A stretch of 64,000 nt of DNA from Caulobacter rhizosphaerae (GTDB lineage: Bacteria > Pseudomonadota > Alphaproteobacteria > Caulobacterales > Caulobacteraceae). Position numbers and translations under genes: made by a program. Positions 29,725-40,175 of the stretch are shown piece after piece (the stretch's first letter is position 1; each line of letters opens with the position of its first letter). The notes under the pieces were generated by a model, which saw nothing but the letters and a program-made list of their open reading frames with translations, ran no database searches and was not told where the DNA came from. The stretch is from assembly GCF_010977555.1 (NCBI RefSeq), contig NZ_CP048815.1, positions 2,534,501-2,598,500 on the forward strand, read 5' to 3'.

Positions 29725-29810
29725 CCTCGTCCTTCGACAGGCTCAGGATGAGGACCATTTGCAAGCTCAGCGCTTAGAAAACCTCATCCTGAGCTTGTCG
29801 AAGGACGAGG
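29725..29810. repeat. Long inverted repeat, dispersed-repeat type
   Basis: Arm 29725-29753 begins CCTCGTCCTTCGACA. Arm 29782-29810 ends TGTCGAAGGACGAGG. The arms are 29 bases each and complementary at 28 positions, with a 28-base spacer. The sequence matches a repeat type I recall as common in alphaproteobacterial intergenic regions. Sitting between two convergent genes, it may also terminate both transcripts. Confidence 0.75.
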
Positions 29811-29837
29811 TTTTAGGCCGCCTCAGTTGAATACGTT

Positions 29838-30761
29838 CTAGCCGCGCAGCGCCGCCAGGGCCTGGGGAAAACGCCGCGACAGGGGCGCCTCGACCGCGCC
29901 GAGCTCGACCGCGTAGTCGCCCGAGCCTTCGGGGCGCAGGCCGGTCACGCGAACCGGATTGACCAGCCAGGAGCGATGGGTGCGAACGAAACCATGTGCG
30001 GCCATGCCCGTCTCCAGCGCCCCCAGCGACGTCCGCATCAGCGGCCGCCGGCCGTCGGCCAGCAGGAACTCGGCATAGTTGCCGGCCGATCGCACGGCCA
30101 CGATCTCGGAGACCGGCACGCGGACCAGGCGGGCCCCGTCGCGAATGTCGAAGTTTGCGGCCGCGGTCGCCGTCTGGACCTGGGCGGCGGCCTCGCGGGC
30201 GCTGCGCCTCAGCGACAGGTAGAAGATGATCGAGGCCAGGCCGTAGGCCAGCAGGTCCTTGCGGAACTCGTAGGGGAATTCCGTCGGCAACGGTCCGAAC
30301 CGGTACGGGCCGTCCATCACGGCCAGATAGGCCAGCTTGCGCAGGGCCACGAAGCCGGCGACGTGCAGCACCGAATAGACCACGACCGCCGCCAGGTGGA
30401 CGGGCAGGGCGCGCCACCAGCGCGGCCCCGTTCGCGTCGTCCACACCGCCACGGCGGCGGGGAGCGTGAAGATCACCATCGTCACCAGCGCGCTGCTGGC
30501 TTCCCAGATCGCGGGGGCCAGCGTGCCGAGGCGCGGCGCGTCATGGCGGACGGTCAGGACATTGACGACGGCGATGCAGGAAACCAGCCCCGCGCCCAGC
30601 AGCCAGGCGCGCCAGACGCCCTGGCGCTCTTCGCCGCTCATCCCGAAAAGCGCGCCGCTCGTCCCTGGGTGTTTTCCGCTCGTCCCTGCCGGCGGCCGCC
30701 CATCCCCCGGCGCTTGGCTGGCCTCGGCGGCATGGGCCACGACATTCGCATCGTTTTTCAC
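29838..30761 (-). CDS. LytTR-domain membrane regulator
   Basis: A 307-aa protein. Four hydrophobic helices lie between about residues 50 and 190. A C-terminal LytTR DNA-binding domain includes ARLVRVPVSEIVAVRSAGNY, MRTSLGALE and FVRTHRSWLVNPVRVTGLRP. Membrane-bound LytTR proteins regulate nearby genes in response to unknown signals. GTG 30761 is 15 bases from the divergent acyltransferase start, leaving little promoter space. ATG 30641 (MSGEERQGVW) is an alternative start that would open a 135-base gap. Confidence 0.85.
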   Translation of the reverse strand: MKNDANVVAHAAEASQAPGDGRPPAGTSGKHPGTSGALFGMSGEERQGVWRAWLLGAGLVSCIAVVNVLTVRHDAPRLGTLAPAIWEASSALVTMVIFTLPAAVAVWTTRTGPRWWRALPVHLAAVVVYSVLHVAGFVALRKLAYLAVMDGPYRFGPLPTEFPYEFRKDLLAYGLASIIFYLSLRRSAREAAAQVQTATAAANFDIRDGARLVRVPVSEIVAVRSAGNYAEFLLADGRRPLMRTSLGALETGMAAHGFVRTHRSWLVNPVRVTGLRPEGSGDYAVELGAVEAPLSRRFPQALAALRG

Positions 30762-30776
30762 GCCGGACGCCCCGTC

Positions 30777-31994
30777 ATGCCCTTGACCGCTTCAATCCCT
30801 GACCGCCGCTACGACCTCGACTGGATTCGGGTCGGCGCGTTCTTCCTGTTGATTCTGTACCACGTCGGCATGTTCTACGTGCCCTGGGACTGGCACCTGA
30901 AGTCGCCACATCCGGTCGACGAGCTGGAACTGGCGATGTTCCTGACCAATCCCTGGCGCCTGATGTTGCTCTTTCTCGTTTCGGGAGCAGCGACCCGGTT
31001 CATGGCCGACAAGGTCACGGTCGGAAAGCTGACCGGCGCGCGGATCGCCCGCCTGCTGCCGCCGCTGCTGTTCGCGATGTTCGTGATCGTGCCGCCGCAG
31101 TCTTACTATCAGATCGTCGAATACGTGGCCGCCCATCCGGGCTCATCGCTGCACTTTGCCTCCTACGCGGAGTTCTGGACCAAGTACGTCACCGCTTCCG
31201 GCCGCTGGTGCACCCCGGAGGGTTGCCTGGTCACCCCGACCTGGAACCACATGTGGTTCGTGGCCTACCTGCTGTTCTACACCCTGGTGCTGGCCGGTCT
31301 GCTGCTGGTCTGGCGGCGACTGGGCGCCCATCTGCAGGCGGCCGCCGAGCTGGTGCTGCGCGGCCCGGGCCTGATCCTGTGGCCGATCCTGTTCCTGGGC
31401 CTGCTGCGCGCCACCCTCTACCCGCGCTTCGGCGAGACCCACGCCCTGGTCGGCGACCACTATGTCCACGCGGTGTCCTTCTCGGCCTTCCTGCTGGGGT
31501 TCGGGCTGGCCAAGTCCGAAGCGCTGCGCCAGCGGCTGATCGCGGTGCGTTGGCTAGCCCTGGTCCTGGCGGTCGCAGGCTATCTGGGCTGGGCGACCTA
31601 CGCCTATGTCTATCGCAACGACACGCCGATCCCGCCCGAGTGGCTGCGCCCGATCATGCGCTTCGTGCAGGCCACCGACGCCTGGTGCTCGATCGCGGCC
31701 ATTCTGGGCTTCGGGGCCAGGCATCTGAACCGGGGCGGACCCGTCCTGCGCTACCTGACGCTCGGCGTGTTCCCGTTCTACCTGGTCCACCAGACCCTGA
31801 TCGTGGTGATGGCGCACCACCTGGCCAAGCTGGGCCTGCCGCAGCCGGTGGAGGCGTTGATCCTGGTCGTCCTCACCTTCGCCGGTTGCTTCGCGACCTA
31901 CGAGGCCGTCCGGCGCATCCCCGGCGTGCGGATCCTGTTCGGCCTGAAGGGTCAACCGCCCGCCGAGGCCAGCCGCCCGCCGGTCTTCGCATAG
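30777..31994 (+). CDS. Acyltransferase-3 family membrane protein
   Basis: A 405-aa protein with about ten membrane helices of the acyltransferase-3 (OafA/OpgC-like) family. It begins with the family signature RRYDLDWIRVGAFFLLILYH, whose conserved His lies at the end of helix 1, and includes FLVSGAATRFM and PTWNHMWFVAYLLFYTL. These proteins O-acylate glycans, glucans or lipids. The substrate is unknown. Its 3' end overlaps the convergent phhA gene by 43 bases. Divergence from a LytTR gene suggests regulation by it. Confidence 0.88.
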   Translation: MPLTASIPDRRYDLDWIRVGAFFLLILYHVGMFYVPWDWHLKSPHPVDELELAMFLTNPWRLMLLFLVSGAATRFMADKVTVGKLTGARIARLLPPLLFAMFVIVPPQSYYQIVEYVAAHPGSSLHFASYAEFWTKYVTASGRWCTPEGCLVTPTWNHMWFVAYLLFYTLVLAGLLLVWRRLGAHLQAAAELVLRGPGLILWPILFLGLLRATLYPRFGETHALVGDHYVHAVSFSAFLLGFGLAKSEALRQRLIAVRWLALVLAVAGYLGWATYAYVYRNDTPIPPEWLRPIMRFVQATDAWCSIAAILGFGARHLNRGGPVLRYLTLGVFPFYLVHQTLIVVMAHHLAKLGLPQPVEALILVVLTFAGCFATYEAVRRIPGVRILFGLKGQPPAEASRPPVFA

Positions 31995-32833
31995 GCCTGG
32001 GTGCCGGCGGTGATCACCCGGTCTGCGCTGGCGATCTCGGCGATGCCGAGATCGCTGGCGCCAGCCAGCCGGTCGTACAGCGGCCCGAAGTCGCGCAGGG
32101 TCACCGCCTGCAGCGTCTGGATCGAGGGAATGACGAAATAGACCTGCTGGAAGTCGTCGATCCGATAGGGGGTGCGCATCACCCGCTCCAGCTCGAAGCC
32201 GATGCGATTGGGGGAGGGATCGTCGAGGGCGAAGATCGACTCGGTGCGCGAGGAGACGATCCCGGCTCCATAGATCCGCAGGCCCTGCGGGGTCTCCATG
32301 AGGCCGAACTCGACCGTGTACCAATAGAGCCGGGCCAGGTTGGCCAGCCGCCCCAGGCCCAGGGCCCGCTGACCGCCCCGTCCGTAGGCCTGCATGTAGT
32401 TGGCGAACACCGGATCGGTCAGCATCGGGACGTGGCCGAAGACATCGTGGAAGATGTCGGGCTCCTGCAGGTAGTCCAACTGGTCGGGTCTGCGGATGAA
32501 CTGGCCCGCGGGGAAGCGGCGGTTGGCCAGGTGATCGAAGAATACGTCATCGGGCACCAGGCCCGGCACCGCCACCACGCTCCAGCCGGTCAGGCGCTGG
32601 AGTTCGTCGTTGATCCGCCTGAAGTCGGGAATGCCGGAACGGTGCAGGTCCAACGCGTCGAGGCCGCGCAGGAATTCGTCGCAGACCCGCCCCGGCAGCA
32701 AGGCCGCCTGGCGTTCGTAAAGGGTGATCCAGACGTCGTGCTCGGCCTGGGAATAGTTTTCCCAACCTTGGTCGATCGTCCAATCGGCGGCCGCGCCGGG
32801 GGGCGGGCCGCTGCTAAAGCCGTCTGCGCTCAT
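31952..32833 (-). CDS. phhA: Phenylalanine 4-monooxygenase
   Basis: A 293-aa aromatic amino-acid hydroxylase that converts phenylalanine to tyrosine using tetrahydrobiopterin and non-heme iron. Iron ligands are the two His in EPDIFHDVFGHVPML and the Glu in YWYTVEFGLME. RRFPAGQFIRRPDQLDYL and YGAGIVSSRTESIFAL are family stretches. Length is typical of bacterial single-domain enzymes. It lies 81 bases downstream of hspQ on the same strand. ATG 32833. Confidence 0.95.
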   Translation of the reverse strand: MSADGFSSGPPPGAAADWTIDQGWENYSQAEHDVWITLYERQAALLPGRVCDEFLRGLDALDLHRSGIPDFRRINDELQRLTGWSVVAVPGLVPDDVFFDHLANRRFPAGQFIRRPDQLDYLQEPDIFHDVFGHVPMLTDPVFANYMQAYGRGGQRALGLGRLANLARLYWYTVEFGLMETPQGLRIYGAGIVSSRTESIFALDDPSPNRIGFELERVMRTPYRIDDFQQVYFVIPSIQTLQAVTLRDFGPLYDRLAGASDLGIAEIASADRVITAGTQAYAKTGGRLASAGG

Positions 32834-32914
32834 GAAACGACGTTACGCCCGGTTCGCGGCAAATTCCGTTCGGATTTTGCGCGAGAACCGAGATCGACCG
32901 GAGAGAGCTTGCGT

Positions 32915-33244
32915 CTAGTGCGAGATCCGGGGGCGAAGCTTGTAGGCGCCGTGGTCGAAGCTTTCGAAGATCACCGCCGTCTGCGGGTGACCCACGGGCT
33001 CGCCGGTCTCGTCGGCCAGCAGGTTCTGCTCGGAAACATAGGCGACATAGGTGTTGTCGTCGTTCTCGGCCAGCAGGTGGTAGAACGGCTGGTCCTTGGT
33101 CGGCCGGATGTCCTCGGGGATGGAATTCCACCATTCCTCGGTATTGGCGAACACGGGATCGACGTCGAACACCACGCCCCGGAAGGGGAAGATCCGGTGC
33201 TTGACCACTTGGCCGATCGCGAATTTGGCAAGTCTCGAATTCAT
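32915..33244 (-). CDS. hspQ: Heat shock protein HspQ
   Basis: A 109-aa protein of the HspQ/YccV hemimethylated-DNA-binding-like family. The start AKFAIGQVVKHRIFPFRGVV, then FDVDPVFANTEEWW and QPFYHLLAENDDNTYVAYVS, are diagnostic. In enterobacteria HspQ is a specificity factor for Lon; the same role here is inferred. ATG 33244, in a gap of 160 bases from the divergent ppx gene. Confidence 0.95.
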   Translation of the reverse strand: MNSRLAKFAIGQVVKHRIFPFRGVVFDVDPVFANTEEWWNSIPEDIRPTKDQPFYHLLAENDDNTYVAYVSEQNLLADETGEPVGHPQTAVIFESFDHGAYKLRPRISH

Positions 33245-33404
33245 GTCGAGCAGCCTACACGAGTCTCCTGACTAGAACCTGAACGTAGACTTCCGTCATC
33301 GGATGACAAGGCGAGGCCTTCCGGCGCGGGAATCTCGCCGCTATGCTCGCTTCCGAAGTGAGGCGGTTCGGCATGAATCGCCTGCGAGACAAGGTGGAAC
33401 GACC

Positions 33405-34532
33405 ATGTCGGAGGCGCCGAGAGCGCCCGGCGCGCCTCAGCCTTCGGGCTCGGGCCGGCGCCGGCCGTCGGCCGAGCAGTCGTGCTATGCGGCGCTCGAC
33501 CTGGGTACGAACAACTGCCGCCTGCTGGTGGCGACGCCTTCGCCGCGCGGGTTTCGCGTCGTCGAGGCCTATTCCCGGATCGTGCGGCTGGGCGAGGGGC
33601 TTTCCCAGACGGGCCAGCTCTCGGACGAGGCCATGGACCGCTCCATGGCCGCCCTGAAGGTCTGCGCCGAGAAGATTCGCCGCCGCAAGGTGGTGCGCGT
33701 GAAGGCCGTGGCCACTCAGGCCTGCCGGGGTGCGACCAATGGTCCCGACTTCGTTCGTCGGGTGGCCGAGGAGACGGGCCTTCGGCTGCAGATCATCACG
33801 CCCAAGGAAGAGGCCCAGCTGTCGGTGGCCGGCTGCATGAGCCTGTTCGACCGTGACGCCGAGGCCGCCCTGGTGGTCGATGTCGGCGGCGGTTCGACAG
33901 AACTGTCGTGGGTGGATCTCAAGGGTGGCGGGCTGGACAGCAAGCCGCGCCAGTTCGCGGCCTGGAAGCTGCCGATCAAGGCCTGGCTGTCGATCCCGAT
34001 CGGCGTGGTCACCCTGGCCGAGCGCTTTCCCGAGGGCGAGCGAGTGGAAGAGGGGTGGTTTCGAGCCATGGTCGACGCGGTCAAGGCCCGGATCGAAGCC
34101 TTCCCGCACGCCGAGCCGATGCGGCGGCTGTTCGAGAGCGGCCGCGCCCACATGGTCGGCACCTCCGGCGCGATCACCAGCCTGGCCGGCCTGCACCTGG
34201 GCCTGCCGCGCTACGACCGCAACATCGTCGATGGCCTTTGGATGCAGCGCCATGAATGCGAGGCCGCCGCCGACCGCTTGCTGACCCTGACCGCCAGGGA
34301 GCGGGCCCTTGAGCCCTGCATCGGCGCCGATCGGGCCGATCTGGTGCTGGCCGGGGCGGCGATCCTGCAGGCCGTTCAGGAGCTTTGGCCGTGTTCACGC
34401 GTGCGTGTCGCCGATCGGGGGCTTAGAGAGGGTCTCCTGATGTCCCTGATGTCCGATCAGCAGCAGAAGCCGCGCCGACGCCGGCGCGGCGGCTCCGGTC
34501 GGTCGTCCCGCCCCTCGACGGTGAACGCATGA
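33405..34532 (+). CDS. Ppx/GppA-family phosphatase
   Basis: A 375-aa protein of the ASKHA-fold Ppx/GppA family. Phosphate-binding motifs are YAALDLGTNNCRLLVA (about residues 28-43) and ALVVDVGGGSTELSWVD. SIPIGVVTLAERFPEGERVE and GTSGAITSLAGLHLGLPRYD are typical. It has only the phosphatase core, not the C-terminal HD domain of long Ppx, and a basic Arg-rich tail. It could hydrolyse polyphosphate or pppGpp. It overlaps rlmE as ATGA. Confidence 0.9.
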   Translation: MSEAPRAPGAPQPSGSGRRRPSAEQSCYAALDLGTNNCRLLVATPSPRGFRVVEAYSRIVRLGEGLSQTGQLSDEAMDRSMAALKVCAEKIRRRKVVRVKAVATQACRGATNGPDFVRRVAEETGLRLQIITPKEEAQLSVAGCMSLFDRDAEAALVVDVGGGSTELSWVDLKGGGLDSKPRQFAAWKLPIKAWLSIPIGVVTLAERFPEGERVEEGWFRAMVDAVKARIEAFPHAEPMRRLFESGRAHMVGTSGAITSLAGLHLGLPRYDRNIVDGLWMQRHECEAAADRLLTLTARERALEPCIGADRADLVLAGAAILQAVQELWPCSRVRVADRGLREGLLMSLMSDQQQKPRRRRRGGSGRSSRPSTVNA

Positions 34533-35236
34533 ACGACGAACCTCCCCGCAAGCGCATGGTCAAGCCGCCGGCCGGCGGCAACGAGAGCGGCCGCGCCAAG
34601 CCGGCGCGCCTGAAGACCGCCTTCGGCCGCACGCCCTCGCAGCAGGCCTGGCTGGAGCGCCAGATCAACGATCCGTTCTCGGCCAAGGCGCGGGCCCTGG
34701 GCTATCGCAGCCGGGCGGCCTTCAAGATCAGCGAGATCGACGACAAGTTCCATTTCTTCCGCAAGGGCTCCCGGGTCATCGACCTGGGGTGCGCCCCCGG
34801 CGGCTGGCTGCAGATCGCGGTCGAGCGCGGCGTGACCCAGCTGGTCGGCGTCGACCTGCTGCCCGTGGACCCGGTCGCCCCGGCCCACATCCTGGAGATG
34901 GACTTCACCGACCCGTCCTGTCCGCCCAAGCTGATCGAGCTGCTGGGCGGCGCGCCGGACCTGGTGATGTCGGACATGGCGCCCAACACCGTCGGCCACC
35001 GCGAGACCGACCACCTGCGCATCGTCGGCCTGATCGAGATCGGCGCCGAATTCGCGATTGAGGTGCTCAAGCCCGGCGGCGCCTTCGTCGCCAAGGCCTT
35101 CCAAGGCGGCGAGACGGCCGAGGTGATCGCTAGGCTGAAGAAGCACTTCGAGAAGGTCGTCCACTTCAAGCCCAAGGCCAGCCGCAGCGACAGCTCCGAG
35201 GTCTTCCTGGTAGCGACGGGGTTCAGGGGGCGGTAA
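34529..35236 (+). CDS. rlmE: 23S rRNA (uridine-2'-O) methyltransferase RlmE
   Basis: A 235-aa FtsJ/RrmJ-type enzyme that methylates U2552 of 23S rRNA. The N-terminal extension is basic. The SAM motif is VIDLGCAPGGWLQ; LVMSDMAPNTVGHRETDH carries the catalytic Asp and KPGGAFVAKAFQGGE a catalytic Lys. An Arg-Ser-Arg-Ala-Ala-Phe-Lys segment just ahead holds the first Lys of the K-D-K-E tetrad. It is coupled to the upstream ppx gene. Confidence 0.95.
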   Translation: MNDEPPRKRMVKPPAGGNESGRAKPARLKTAFGRTPSQQAWLERQINDPFSAKARALGYRSRAAFKISEIDDKFHFFRKGSRVIDLGCAPGGWLQIAVERGVTQLVGVDLLPVDPVAPAHILEMDFTDPSCPPKLIELLGGAPDLVMSDMAPNTVGHRETDHLRIVGLIEIGAEFAIEVLKPGGAFVAKAFQGGETAEVIARLKKHFEKVVHFKPKASRSDSSEVFLVATGFRGR

Positions 35237-35248
35237 CGCCCTTCAGGA

Positions 35249-35282
35249 TGCAATTAAAGCTTGCAGACTCTCTTTAGTTGCA
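35249..35282. promoter_or_regulatory. AT-rich inverted repeat
   Basis: TGCAATTAAAG (35249-35259) and CTTTAGTTGCA (35272-35282) match at 10 of 11 positions around a 12-base spacer. The surrounding 80 bases are much richer in A and T than the rest of the window. It lies after rlmE and about 90 bases before the next gene, so it could be an operator, or a terminator for rlmE. Confidence 0.4.
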
Positions 35283-35370
35283 TTATGCCTGCTGATCAAT
35301 TTTAACGTGATCTCAGGGCTGCGCCTGTTCGGCGCGCTCGCCATCGTTCCTCGTAAAGGAGGAGGTGTGC

Positions 35371-36102
35371 ATGCCGCGTAAATCGGACAAAAAGAACTGT
35401 GCTTGCGAGGTCACTGGCGATGGGTTGGGCGTGGAGCCTGGCCGCCGGCTCTATGACCAGGACGCGACCGCCTGGCTTGTGGGGGAGGGCGTGCGGCACA
35501 TGAACGCCGCCGACGCCGAGGGCGAGCTGGCCTATGTCCGAGTCCTCGAGTTGCTGCGAAAAACGGAGGAGGCCGCCTCGACGATCGCCCGGGTGGCGAG
35601 CATCGCGCCCGCCGAAGACATCAGTCTTCGTTGGTCTTTGCTCTACCTTCTAGCGGATCTCGAAGAAGCCCGAGGCCTGGATGTCTTCCTGGCGACCGCC
35701 CTTGAGGCGGTCCCCGCGCGGTCACGAGAAAGCCGAGGCTGCGAATCGGCCCGCGACGGCGAGATCTTGGTGCGGACGATGGCCATAGAAGGCCTCGGAC
35801 GCCTGGCCAGCTCGGACAAGCACGCGCTCCACGCGTTGTTCGAGGTCATCGAGCGCCAGGCCGAGCCGGCGCTGCGCATCGAGGCCGTGAAAGCCGTCCT
35901 CTCGGTCGCCCCGGACCAGGTGGACCGGTTGAGAGAGATCCTGCCCGAGGACCTGCGGTTCGCCGTCGATATCAAGAAGGTCCGGGCCGAAGTCCTCGAC
36001 GTCGATTTCGACTCCAAGGCCGTCGACAAGGTCAGGCGGACGCCGTCGCTGGACAAAACCGCGATCACGACGCCGCAATCGGGTTGCGGTCCCTGCTGCT
36101 AG
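35371..36102 (+). CDS. Uncharacterised HEAT-like helical protein with Cys tail
   Basis: A 243-aa protein of unknown function. Residues from about 45 to 200 are paired amphipathic helices (LAYVRVLELLRKTEEAASTI; RTMAIEGLGRLASSDKHAL; RIEAVKAVLSVAPDQVDRL), suggesting HEAT/armadillo-type repeats, a protein-binding fold. The N-terminus has CAC near residue 10, and the last residues are SGCGPCC. There is no signal peptide or membrane helix. The start ATG 35371 follows a very strong ribosome site, AAAGGAGGAGG (35355-35365). The next gene starts 12 bases after its stop, so the two form a pair. Confidence 0.65.
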   Translation: MPRKSDKKNCACEVTGDGLGVEPGRRLYDQDATAWLVGEGVRHMNAADAEGELAYVRVLELLRKTEEAASTIARVASIAPAEDISLRWSLLYLLADLEEARGLDVFLATALEAVPARSRESRGCESARDGEILVRTMAIEGLGRLASSDKHALHALFEVIERQAEPALRIEAVKAVLSVAPDQVDRLREILPEDLRFAVDIKKVRAEVLDVDFDSKAVDKVRRTPSLDKTAITTPQSGCGPCC

Positions 36103-36114
36103 AGGAGCCAGACG

Positions 36115-36756
36115 ATGGCGACCTGCACGTTTAACGTTCCGGACCTCAATGCGTCCGGCGACAATCTCTACGGCCCCAAGATCTGCTCGCAGCCATTCAT
36201 TGACTGGGCCTGGAACGCCTTCGACTTCGACAAGGGCGACTGGGACGACGGCTTCGGCTGGGACGCGGTGTGCGACAACCGGCAGCCGCTGTCGCGCACC
36301 ATGAGCGGCATCTGGTGCCTGACCTATTCGGCCGAAAACTATCAAAACGAGTCCTACGACAGCAACATCCTGCAGTGGGGCTGCCGCTTCGCACGCAACG
36401 CCATCGATGAACTGGACGGCCGTTGCGGATCGGCGGGCAAGATCGCCTGGACCCAGTGGGGGCCGTTCATCGACAACAAGACCGAGCTCTATCTGTCCTA
36501 CTTCGCCCAGGCGGTGAGCCTGCGGGCGGGCACCTTGGTGCATGAGGCGCGTCATGCCGATGGACGGGGCCATGACGCCGGCGACCGGGATTCGAGCTGG
36601 GGCTACAACGGAGCCTGGCGCTGGCAGGTCTGCTGGCTGTCGTGGTTCGCGTCGGCCGGCACGCGGACCTCGACCGCGATGAAGACCCTGGCCCGGCAGC
36701 GCGCCAACAATATTCTCAACAGCGATTTCGTCGTCCACCCGGGTTTCAACGTCTGA
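36115..36756 (+). CDS. Uncharacterised protein with HEARH zinc-protease-like motif
   Basis: A 213-aa protein that I cannot assign to a named family. It is rich in Trp and Asp and has seven cysteines. The segment AGTLVHEARHADGRGHDAG (about residues 138-156) holds an HExxH motif followed by GxxHD, the arrangement of metzincin-like or related zinc proteases, so metal-dependent proteolysis is plausible. There is no signal peptide. ATG 36115 is preceded by GAGGAG, and the upstream HEAT-like gene ends 12 bases before. Confidence 0.65.
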   Translation: MATCTFNVPDLNASGDNLYGPKICSQPFIDWAWNAFDFDKGDWDDGFGWDAVCDNRQPLSRTMSGIWCLTYSAENYQNESYDSNILQWGCRFARNAIDELDGRCGSAGKIAWTQWGPFIDNKTELYLSYFAQAVSLRAGTLVHEARHADGRGHDAGDRDSSWGYNGAWRWQVCWLSWFASAGTRTSTAMKTLARQRANNILNSDFVVHPGFNV

Positions 36757-36890
36757 CAGCGGCCTGGCCGTCGGTCGGCGGCGTCCGGAGACCGGCGTGA
36801 CTTCGCTCCCAACCAGTGTCTGACTCTTTCGAAGCGAAAATTCATCTCCATTTCCAAGGCCAGGCGGGTCGACACGGACGAGCTCCGTAG

Positions 36891-38384
<1,494 letters not shown>

Positions 38385-38387
38385 CCG

Positions 38388-38783
38388 GTGCGGATGGCCC
38401 TCGAACTTCAGATGCTGGGCTGGGCCGTCGTCATCGGCCTGGTCCATCTGATCTGGGCGGCCGCGGCCGCCCAGCCGCAGCGCGGTCTGAAGTGGCACGT
38501 GGGTCCGCGCGACACGCCGGTGGTGCTGACGGGCATGGCGGGGCGTCTCGAACGCGCCTTCGCCAATTTCCGCGAGACCTTTCCGCTCTTCGCCGCCGCC
38601 GTGCTGGTCGCCTATCTGGGCGGCCGGCTGGGCATACTCTCGGCCCATGGCGCGGTGCTCTATGTCGGGGCGCGGGCGATCTATACCTTTCTCTATGCCT
38701 TCGGCGTGCCGGTCGCCCGGTCGCTGGCTTGGCTGGCTTCCCTGATCGGCATTGGCCTGATCCTGGCGGCTCTGGTGATCTGA
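38388..38783 (+). CDS. MAPEG family membrane protein
   Basis: A 131-aa protein with four hydrophobic helices. Conserved MAPEG features are RGLKWHVGPRD after helix 1, AGRLERAFANFRETFPLFAAA around helix 2, and VGARAIYTFLYAFGVPVARS. MAPEG proteins include glutathione-dependent transferases, but bacterial members of this short type are mostly uncharacterised. GTG 38388 or ATG 38394 may start it, 3 to 9 bases after guaB, and it ends 8 bases before the methyltransferase gene. Confidence 0.85.
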   Translation: MRMALELQMLGWAVVIGLVHLIWAAAAAQPQRGLKWHVGPRDTPVVLTGMAGRLERAFANFRETFPLFAAAVLVAYLGGRLGILSAHGAVLYVGARAIYTFLYAFGVPVARSLAWLASLIGIGLILAALVI

Positions 38784-38791
38784 AAGCAAAA

Positions 38792-40072
38792 ATGCGCGAC
38801 GGCGGCAGACTAGCAGCGGCGATCGAGGTCCTCACCGAGATCGAGACGCGTCATTTTCCCGTACGGATGGCGCTGAAGCGCTGGGGTGAGGGCGCGCGCT
38901 ATGCGGGCTCCAAGGACCGCGCCTTCGTGTCGGGCCTGGCGCTGGACGCTCTGCGTCGCAAGCGGTCGCTGGGCTGGATGATGGGCGACGACAGCCCGCG
39001 CGGCGTGGTCCTGGGCGTGCTGGCCCACGACTGGAAATGGTCTGCGGATCGGATCGCGGAGGCGGCGGGCGAAGACCACGGCCCCGGCGCCCTGACCGAT
39101 GCGGAGCGCGAACGTCTGGCCGCGCCCCGCTCGCTGGCCGACGCCCCGGCCCCGGTGGCCGGCGACTACGCCGACTGGCTGCAGCCGCACCTGGCGCGCG
39201 CCCTGGGCGCCGACCACGGGGCCGAGATGGCCGCGTTGGCCGAGCGCGCGCCCGTCGACCTGCGCATCAACCTCCTGAAGACTGACGTCGAGCGGGGCGG
39301 CAAGGCGGTGGCCCTGATCGGCGCCGAACCGGCCGGCGTCCTGGACACGGCCTTCCGCATCCCCGCGCCCGGCGCCGCCGACCGCACGCCGTCGGTCGAG
39401 GCCGTGCCGGCCTTCTCCAAGGGCTGGTTCGAGGTGCAGGACCTGGGCTCGCAGATCGCCGCCGCTACCGCCGGACCGATCAAGGGCAAGCAGGTGCTGG
39501 ACTTCTGCGCCGGGGGCGGGGGTAAGACCCTGGCCCTGGCGGCCGCCATGGGCAACAGCGGCCAGATCTACGCCCACGACAGCGACGCCCGCCGCCTGGC
39601 TGACACCATCCGCCGCGGCCAGAGGGCAGGGGTCCGCAACCTGCAGATCCGCTCGCCGATCGAGGGCGAGCCGTTGAAGGGGCTGGAAGGCAAGCTGGAC
39701 CTGGTGTTCGTCGACGCCCCCTGTACTGGCTCGGGGACCTGGCGCCGACATCCGGACGCCAAGTGGCGCCTGTCGCCTGACCAGCTGGCCAAGCGCCAGA
39801 TCGAACAGGACGCGGTGCTGGCCGATGCTTCCGACTTCGTGAAGCCGGGTGGCCGCCTGATCTATGTCACCTGCTCGCTGCTGGCGGAGGAGAACGAGGA
39901 TCGCGTGGCGGCCTTCGTCGAGCGCCATCCGGGGTTCTCGGTGAAGCCGATCGCCGTGGCCGGGCTCGAACAGCATCTGACGCCGGAAGGCTACTTGCGC
40001 CTGACCCCGCATCGCGCCGGCACCGACGGCTTCTTCGCCGCCGTGATCGAGCGCGGGTCTTACGTGCCCTAG
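38792..40072 (+). CDS. RsmB/NOP-family RNA cytosine-C5 methyltransferase
   Basis: A 426-aa protein. An N-terminal NusB-like helical region covers about residues 1-140. The NOL1/NOP2/Sun catalytic domain has SAM motif [20 protein letters not shown], the first catalytic Cys in [20 protein letters not shown] and the second in [15 protein letters not shown]. This matches RsmB-type 16S rRNA C967 methyltransferases, though related paralogues exist. ATG 38792 lies 8 bases after the MAPEG stop. Confidence 0.9.
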   Translation: MRDGGRLAAAIEVLTEIETRHFPVRMALKRWGEGARYAGSKDRAFVSGLALDALRRKRSLGWMMGDDSPRGVVLGVLAHDWKWSADRIAEAAGEDHGPGALTDAERERLAAPRSLADAPAPVAGDYADWLQPHLARALGADHGAEMAALAERAPVDLRINLLKTDVERGGKAVALIGAEPAGVLDTAFRIPAPGAADRTPSVEAVPAFSKGWFEVQDLGSQIAAATAGPIKGKQVLDFCAGGGGKTLALAAAMGNSGQIYAHDSDARRLADTIRRGQRAGVRNLQIRSPIEGEPLKGLEGKLDLVFVDAPCTGSGTWRRHPDAKWRLSPDQLAKRQIEQDAVLADASDFVKPGGRLIYVTCSLLAEENEDRVAAFVERHPGFSVKPIAVAGLEQHLTPEGYLRLTPHRAGTDGFFAAVIERGSYVP

Positions 40073-40175
40073 AGCCGGCCCGACCCTTACGGTCGGGATG
40101 AAGGGCTCGCCGAAGAATGAGATTTCTCCCGACAGGGAGACCGAACCGAAACGACACGCTGGAGAACGCCTGACC

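Noticed and set aside
29754..29781. Insertion sequence between the inverted arms
   Set aside because: The spacer is only 28 bases, with no transposase or target duplication.
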